A DNA stretch of 64,000 bases, taken from Siphonodentalium dalli (taxonomy: Eukaryota > Mollusca > Scaphopoda > Gadilida > Siphonodentaliidae). Each line of letters opens with the position of its first letter. The stretch's first letter is position 1. A program made the position numbers and the translations under genes. Positions 57,853-64,000 of the stretch are shown here, one piece after another. The stretch spans positions 162,829,465-162,893,464 of the forward strand of contig CP136068.1 of the NCBI GenBank assembly GCA_032622095.1, written 5' to 3'. The notes beneath the pieces were generated by a model that saw nothing but the letters and a program-made list of their open reading frames with translations, did not search any database and was not told the DNA's origin.

Positions 57853-58016
57853 GTTATCGCTGCAGTGAATTGATCTGGGGCGAAGTATCACGTCGAGTTG
57901 AAGAGGTCAGATCGCTGGATCAAACGAGCCGCCGCAGGCGTCGAGTTTGATCCAGCGATCTGACCTCTTCAACGAGACGTGATGCGAAGCCCAGATCAAT
58001 TCACTGCAGCGATAAC
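57853..58016. repeat. large near-perfect palindrome (72-73 bp arms, 19-nt loop)
   Basis: The left arm 57853-57925 starts gttatcgctgcagtgaattg and ends cagatcgctggatcaaac. It is inverted at 57945-58016 with only a few mismatches near the middle (ggggcgaag against gggcttcgc; gtcgagttg against gtctcgttg). The loop is GC-rich (gagccgccgcaggcgtcga). It would extrude as a long hairpin. No ORF is inside. Confidence 0.95.
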
Positions 58017-58029
58017 AGGTTTATTATAT

Positions 58030-58990
58030 GACATGCTTTTTATTTAAAAAGCACAATTTCTCTCATTAATTATGAAATGAAACCAATTCACACGCTCGCT
58101 AGTATCAAAAATAAAGAAAGAACTGTCCTGCTTTTTCCGGTCATGCGCAGTATGCGAGATGAGGAAGGGTGGTATGACATCGGATCAAACTGCAGCTGAT
58201 CCGATGACCAGGAAATGATTGCTATAGAATAGCGGTATTGGGGAAAGAAAAACGATAGTCATATAATAATCCAAAAATACCGGTATTCGTATGCTGATCT
58301 TTAAAAAATGAAGTGTTCATATATGTTTATGTATTCCATATGGCTGTTTATGTAAACAGTATTTATTCCATATAATTCAATTCAATAATGTTACAAAATG
58401 TGAATCATGAATATGGGTTTATGGAGGGGATCCGACATCAAGCATAAAGCTTATGGGGGTCGTTTCCGATTACCTGTGAATAGGCCCACACTGTGAGAAG
58501 GATAACATAATAATATAGGTAGTTAAGTTCATACTAATTTTAGAAGATCGCTGTTGGTATATATGTTACTTAGCTACTCACAGTGTGGGCTGGATCGATA
58601 GATATATCAAAATGAGATTTTTTTTTTCTTATGGAATAATAAAAAGAAATTGATTGAAAATAGATTTAGTATATCGGAACGAAGTATAGATCGGTATAGA
58701 TAAGAGTGTGAGGTGACATATCAAACGTTTGTGAGTCTGATATGCAGTATAGGGAGTGGATGTGGGGAGTGTAAATGATAAGCTATTGCTTTTAATTTCT
58801 GCACTAATTTTGTGTTCTGACCTAGCATGTTTGCGTCCGAGCCGTCACCACTATCGATTGGATTTGTACGAATATATAATAGCATCAACATTAATATTTA
58901 TATTTCTCATGCGATTTTTGACGATATGCGTCGATTTGATAACTGTTAGATGATAGATGATATACATGTGCGTGGTTCAAGCGGAAGTCC
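58030..58990. other. spacer downstream (3') of the minus-strand LINE
   Basis: A 15-bp inverted pair (ggcccacactgtgag near 58482; ctcacagtgtgggct near 58577) is present. It may be part of the LINE 3' UTR or a separate fold-back. No gene was recognised. Confidence 0.4.
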
Positions 58991-59008
58991 TTGGTTTGTG
59001 GTCAAGAA

Positions 59009-59938
59009 TTATTTAAATCTTTTTGTACGAATAATGTACTTCTGAACTTCTCGAAAAATCGTTATGTTATCTTCCTGAGACAGTTCATTAGAACCATGTA
59101 GAAGTATATTGGTGGTAATGTTACATATATCAGATAATTCGTTCATAAGTAACAGTCGCTGTGCATTGTATGATTGGCATTCAATTAAATAATGTTCTGT
59201 GTCCTCTACTTCACCACAGGTACACATGGGTTGGTCGGCAATGAAGTTAGAATATTTGTGGTAATTCAGATTGCTACAATTTAATCTGAGGCGGGCATGC
59301 AAAATTTGCGCTTCACGCGTGTTTGCGTGGTATAACCATTTAGAGGTCATCTGTCGTTTTGGTTCCAGAGAATTTGAGAAAGTTGCCAGTGAGTCCATGG
59401 CTACCTTGTTCGTGTCTAGGTTGTTCCACAAAATTGTTGTTGATGGGAGAAACGATTTTTTGTAATAGTCATAGTCAAAACTAGGAACCATAAGCTTGCT
59501 AGACTGTCTAGTTTCACGTTGTGATATCTGCCCGTGAGTAGGAGGAACTAGGTTTCTGAGATAGACAGGTGATTGACCTTTCACCATTTTATAAAATAAT
59601 TTTAGTTTATATTTTTTCCGTCGTGATTTAAGGGTTTCCCAACTTGTTTCTCTAAGAAGAGATACATTACTAACAGACCTAGTCGCGCCTGTCACAATAC
59701 GAGCTGCCTCGTATTGTATATCTTCGATGTTGTCAGATTCTTGCTGGCTACAACCATCCCAAACAACACAAGAATATTCGAGGATTGACCTTATCATTGT
59801 AAAATAACATTTTTCTAGAGCTGCTCTGTCGAGATAGAATCGATATTTTCTCAAGAGTGAAATGCGTTTCCATGCGGTTTTCATCACTTGTTCAATATGG
59901 GGTCCCCAGCTTCCTGTTTTACTCAAAGTAACTCCCAA
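59009..59938 (-). pseudogene. LINE 2: C-terminal region with CCHC-like motif
   Basis: The frame holds 309 codons, in the same frame as the RT core. It has LGVTLSK-type start residues, YSCVVWDG, and a distal CTCG..EDTEHYLIEC, the Cys/His motif found at the C-terminus of several LINE and Jockey-group proteins and implicated in nucleic-acid binding. It stops at 59009. Confidence 0.85.
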
Positions 59939-59953
59939 GATGTTTATGGGTAT

Positions 59954-60347
59954 CTACTTCTTCAATAGCTGTTGGTTCATGAACAGCGTTGGGTGAACAA
60001 GCTTCGTACGTTTCCGAGTGCATGTCAATGCTTCTGTTTTTAGAGCATTAAACTTGACAAGCCATTTAGAGGACCACGATTCTAGTCTTTTGATATCATG
60101 CTGTAAAATAGTCGCTCCTATGTTTGGGTCGTCGATGACAAGTGCGAGTGAAGTGTCGTCGGCGAAAAGCCGAATGTCACATGCCATATTTTCAACTATG
60201 TCATTGATAAAGACAAGAAATAGTACTGGCCCCAGGATATATCCTTGGGGCACTCCCGCTGTTATCTTTCCCCATGCTGATTGGCCAGAGGTTAAATCAA
60301 CACGTTGCTGGCGGTCATATAGATACGATCTGAACCATTGCAGTAAA
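59954..60347 (-). pseudogene. LINE 2: RT catalytic core
   Basis: GVPQGYILGPVLFLVFIND is followed by FADDTSLAL, the aspartate box, then WLVKFNALKTEALTC, the usual thumb segment. All catalytic residues are kept. It ends in TAG (59954-59956), where the alternative frame reads EEVDTHKHLG, so a pair of small indels is the likely cause. Confidence 0.9.
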
Positions 60348-62083
60348 TTATTGCGGATTCATAGAATGAAGTTTAAAGAGTAGGCCTTCGTGCCAAACTT
60401 TGTCAAAAGCTTTGCTGATATCGAAAAATAGTAACCGTACATCGTGTCCCTGTTCTAATGATCTACTAAGATTGTCATATATGCCACATAATTGATACGA
60501 AGTTGAATCGGCCGGCACGAATCCTGACTGATGTTTGGTTAAAATGTTGTTCGACTGTAGGTGAGTCATGAAGTGTTTAGTAATACATTTTTCAAACAAC
60601 TTACTGAGGCAGCTTAGTAGTGAGATTGGGCGATAGTTTTCAGGATTACTACGATCTCCTTTCTTGTGTATCGGGACAACGTTTGCTCGTTTCCACTCAG
60701 GCGGAAAATATGATTCGCGCAAAAAACGATTAAAAATCTGTGAGAGGGAGGGGCTGAGACTTAGGCAGTTCTTCAACAGGCGCGGGCTGATTAGATCGGG
60801 ACCAGAAGCCTTATCGGGCTGAAGTTCTTTTAATGTGTTATAGACTTCTAATTCCGAAATTTCAATGGTTTGCAATATAGTAAGATTGGGGTCATCTTCG
60901 ATTATGTCTGGGGCTTTACTGGGTCTATCTATAGAGGCAATGCTACAGAAGTAATTATTAAGCACTGTGGATTTTTCGTCATCTGACGAAACAACATTGC
61001 CCTGCCAAATCAGGGGAGGTACATTATCGTTCCTATTTGGTGTGAGGCGTTTGAATGTTTTCCACCACTTGCAGTCCGCCGTATTGGGATTTGTCAAAAT
61101 TTCTTGTACTTTTAGTAGATGAATACTTTTGGCTGTTCCAACTTCGGATATTACTACGTTACGAGCTTTTCGATATTTAGTCCAAATGGTGGGGGTATTA
61201 ACTCTTTTTGCTGTTTGGTGAATTCTTTTTCGTTGTCTAATTAGATACTTAATCCGTGGATTAATCCATTCAGGCTCGTCGCGGCTAAATGGTATTGTTC
61301 TATGTGGAATATATTTACGCATAAGTTCTGTTATTTTTTCAGTTAATGTACAACAAACATTTTCAATTGCTACATTACGGAAAGTTTTGGCCCATTCCGG
61401 TGATTGTATTTGCTCGTTTATGCTGGTGAAGTTTGCTTGATCATAGAGGTAGACAGTGCGTTTGTTATGTTTTTCTTGTCTGGGTGGGTCACATAAAAAT
61501 ATTTTGACGTAGACGGGGACATGGTAGCGGATCAAGTTACAGAAAAAGGGTTCTGGTGTGCCACTTTCCTTTTTAAGACAGTTGTCATTGATAAGAATGA
61601 CGTCTATGAGCGTTTCTGAATATTCAGTGAAATTTGTCGAGTCTTTGATAACTTGATCAAGAGTGAACTGGGTACATATAGAGGATACTTTTGTCTTTGC
61701 GAGATTGAATTGATTTTCATTCAGATCACCACATATCACTATTTTATGAGATGGATGAGCATTAGCTACATCACTAATATTTCCTTCTATGTCTTTCCAG
61801 CATTGGGTATTTGGTGGGCGATAAAATGTACCGACTAACACGTTTGGGCCATTCATTGAGATTTCGATCCATATATTCTCTAAAGTTATTTTCTCTAAGT
61901 CCGCTCTTCGTTTAAATGCAAAGTTATTTTTAACATAAACTATGACACCACCTCCGACTGTGTCGGTTTTTCTATCTCTTCGTTCTGGTTCGTGGAAACC
62001 TCTTATGAATAGGCGCTGTAACTCTATGGTGTTGTAACAATTTCCAATACTGGGTATATATGAGGGTAGCTTACGCTATCTGA
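60348..62083 (-). pseudogene. LINE 2: partial EEP endonuclease, linker and first half of RT
   Basis: The frame is open from about 62083 (the first ATG is at 61856). Endonuclease motifs: GGGVIVYVKNN, GTFYRPPN, ICGDLNENQ and LIDVIL. The final SDH is replaced by RYH, so the catalytic Asp/His pair is damaged. The linker has the CKWWKTFKRLT phrase typical before RT. RT then shows NYRPISLLSCLSKLFEK, HQSGFVPADST and FFDISKAFDKVWHEGLL. The frame closes at 60348 through a frameshift; the next part continues in another frame. Confidence 0.88.
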
Positions 62084-62089
62084 TTTTAG

Positions 62090-64000
62090 TACGGCCTTTG
62101 TTTGGATGGGGAGAGAGAAAAATACAGATGTAGATTATTTGAGGTGGGAAGTCAATTACATAATTTGGTTTGGGGAGTATCGAGATTGAGTGTATGATAG
62201 TGCGTGTATGATAGTGGAGTTGACGTTTACATGTGTAATTATGTTGTAGACAAGTGGTTACATTTGAGTAAATCTGGTCTGTCAGATTTTTGCGGAGAGG
62301 TTATGCTACAAATGCATTTCAAAGTTATGCGCTACAATTCTGAGGTAGTCATGCTATCCATATAGTAGGTGTTTAACACCTACCACATAGATAACATGAC
62401 TATCTCAAAACTGCAGCACAAAGTTTACTGTATGATCTTACGAGAATTTGGATTCATTTTCAAAATTCGGAAGTCTGAAATATAGTACATTTGGATCATA
62501 GTTTGAAATTTATACATTTGGATTTTAGGGAAAACATTTCTAAAGTTTGTCCTCGTTATATTCTGATAAACAATTGTTATTTCGATCCGCATTTGGCAGT
62601 TAAATACTTGAACACATTATGACGTATTGTGGTTCAAACAGCCATCATGTGTAAGATTCTTAGATACTGGTGTATATATGTTTTGATGACATTAAAAATC
62701 GTCGTTAGGGACATGAGCCCGTGATGGCAGTAGTTGTAATTTACGGTCATAAAAATATTGAAATAATTTCGGCCTTAAAGGTACTCAATCCGACCAGACG
62801 CTCACAAACCACTACCTCCCCTGCCCCGGGGGGCAGAAACATCGGACCCGAGCCGAGGAAACCCCCCCCCCCCCCCCCCCCCGGAAAGCTCAGAGCGGCC
62901 AAACACCGACCCCTGAAGCCCGTAGTCCCCACCGCCCGCGGGCCACAACCCGCACAGAACCACTCGGTGAAAAGGACGAAGACGTGAACAAAGATGGACA
63001 ACTCTAAATTCAAGTGGCTATTATTACCACTCGATTTCAGAGCCATCCATCCCCCATTCCCGCCCCGCCCCGCCCGCCCCACCATGCACGCGCCTCCGCA
63101 CAAAATACGGCCCACAAACAATGTAAACCACAAACCCCAAGAATATCGATATCTAACCATATGGCTGTTAACTGGTATTCCATATTCCGTGGGGGGTAGG
63201 GTGGGGGCCTCATACATGTATATATATATTGTGTAGGTCATAGGAATTAACTATTATTTATATTGGTCCAGTGGACTGGGCGAGATGTTAGAGGATGGTT
63301 GTACTAGGAAGGAGCGGCAAAAACCGGCATTTCATGACGGCAAGAATATCCATGACAGGTCCACCTAAAGTGTAGAACAACCCGATGATGCGTAAATGTT
63401 CTAAAGTCAGCAAGACGGACTGTTAAAGATGCGACGGCCTGCACGGTGGATAAAGGTGGGAAACGTGTCACATCCACGGAAACCGACCGAAACTGAAAGA
63501 GCACGTATGAATAAGGGAGGGACCAGCTATAATAAGTCAATGAGGAATGTACAGGGAACGTATTGTGATTGGCAAGTTGTAGACGCTTAAAATGAGGGGT
63601 GTTCAACCAACGGATAATGCACCCGAACCGAACTAAGGAAATAACCCAATCTCGTCACTGCTGGTAAGCAATTAAATGCGCTTTTCGTAACCATTGTATA
63701 TGGGAGTGTCACGATCGTTAAGTACAAGAAAACAACGGGAATTAAACCATGGAGAACCCGAATATCATACTCTCCCCTTCGGGACCGAGAACTTTTTTTT
63801 TTCGGTGACGCAAGTATTCGAAATTGAACAGTCAAAATTAAAATCATGATAAGATACAGGGTAATATGCTGTGTGAAACACTGCGGTGACTGACCCACTG
63901 TCATTCCGCATGACTAAAAGAAAACTTGGAAGCTGCTAATGTCAAACTCCACAGTAGCTGCATCGCGATGTGCAGTGAATTTATTGTCAGGCAGAAATCG
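62090..64000. other. right edge of the window, no gene recognised
   Basis: It contains the inverted repeat at 62341-62406, a poly-C run of about 20 (near 62863-62882) in a GC-rich patch, and several ORFs (62721-62987 Pro-rich; 63304-63606 and 63587-63904 on the minus strand) without recognisable domains. The Pro-rich ORF is driven by the poly-C run. Confidence 0.4.
62341..62406. repeat. imperfect inverted repeat (~32-bp arms)
   Basis: tgaggtagtcatgctatc ... gtaggtgtt is inverted as aacacctac ... gataacatgactatctca, with almost no loop. There are about four mismatches or gaps. Confidence 0.8.

Larger units (their letters stand above)
59009..62083 (-). mobile_element. second non-LTR retrotransposon (EEP + RT), 5'-truncated and broken
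   Basis: Minus-strand order: partial endonuclease (from about 62083), linker, RT, C-terminal CCHC-like motif, stop at 59009. The N-terminal third of the endonuclease is missing, so this is a typical 5' truncation. A frameshift near 60350, a TAG near 59954 and small indels around 59915-59955 break the frame. The protein differs clearly from the 18-21 kb LINE, so two separate LINE families are present. No tail or target duplication was identified. Confidence 0.88.

Noticed and set aside
62721-63241. Pro-rich plus-strand ORF and Gly-rich minus-strand ORF
   Set aside because: Both depend on a poly-C run and GC-rich low complexity; no domain or splice context.
63304-63904. Two minus-strand ORFs near the right edge
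   Set aside because: No recognisable motif, no initiation context, and composition like surrounding DNA.

Overview
This is a eukaryotic nuclear window, almost certainly from an invertebrate animal with a repeat-rich genome. The evidence is GT-AG introns many kilobases long, AT-rich intergenic DNA, decayed LINE and Copia retroelements, long terminal-inverted-repeat (TIR) elements, minisatellites and large triplet microsatellites. A ZU5 plus death-domain gene with a private N-terminal repeat would suit a marine lophotrochozoan or an invertebrate deuterostome, but the species cannot be named from this sequence. Only one host gene is well supported.

Layout. 1-1.4 kb: minisatellites. 1.9-12.7 kb: a nested field of one dispersed repeat family (inverted copies on the left, a head-to-tail run at 9.5-12.7 kb), with a TIR/MITE cluster at 5.0-6.9 kb. 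13.1-15.0 kb: a symmetric structure with flanking direct duplications, two GC-rich palindromic segments and small coding-like ORFs between them. 18.1-21.8 kb: a nearly full-length but broken EEP+RT LINE with a pentamer tail. 21.8-24.7 kb: a 2.9 kb TIR element with a 5-bp target duplication; both TIRs carry an ATG mini-exon followed by a splice donor. 24.8-26.7 kb: a degenerate tandem array.

31.3-47.0 kb: a six-exon plus-strand gene. It encodes, in order, a ~20-residue tandem repeat region, a coiled coil, an unknown segment, a ZU5 domain, a UPA-like region and a C-terminal death domain (about 1,013 residues). Its introns hold a dead LINE piece, a CAT-triplet tract, an orientation-switching minisatellite, a 76-bp satellite and a possible tRNA-derived SINE. 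48.3-50.5 kb: the 5' part of a minus-strand Copia-type retrotransposon (gag, protease, integrase) with one nonsense codon in the zinc knuckle.

50.7-57.2 kb: a head-to-tail array of a dispersed repeat joined by CA-rich tails. A 3,008-bp element with ~520-bp TIRs and a 6-bp target duplication has been inserted into one repeat copy. The element carries an intact 161-codon Bcl-2-fold gene and a short C2H2-finger/poly-Gln ORF with its own TATA box. No polymerase, integrase, capsid or transposase is visible in it. This is the most notable object in the window: a mobile or virus-like element carrying an apoptosis-regulator homologue. 57.8-58.0 kb: a near-perfect ~72-bp-arm palindrome. 59.0-62.1 kb: a second, minus-strand EEP+RT LINE, 5'-truncated and frameshifted. 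62.1-64.0 kb: no gene recognised.

All calls come from reading the sequence. No database or alignment software was used, so family names rest on visible motifs.
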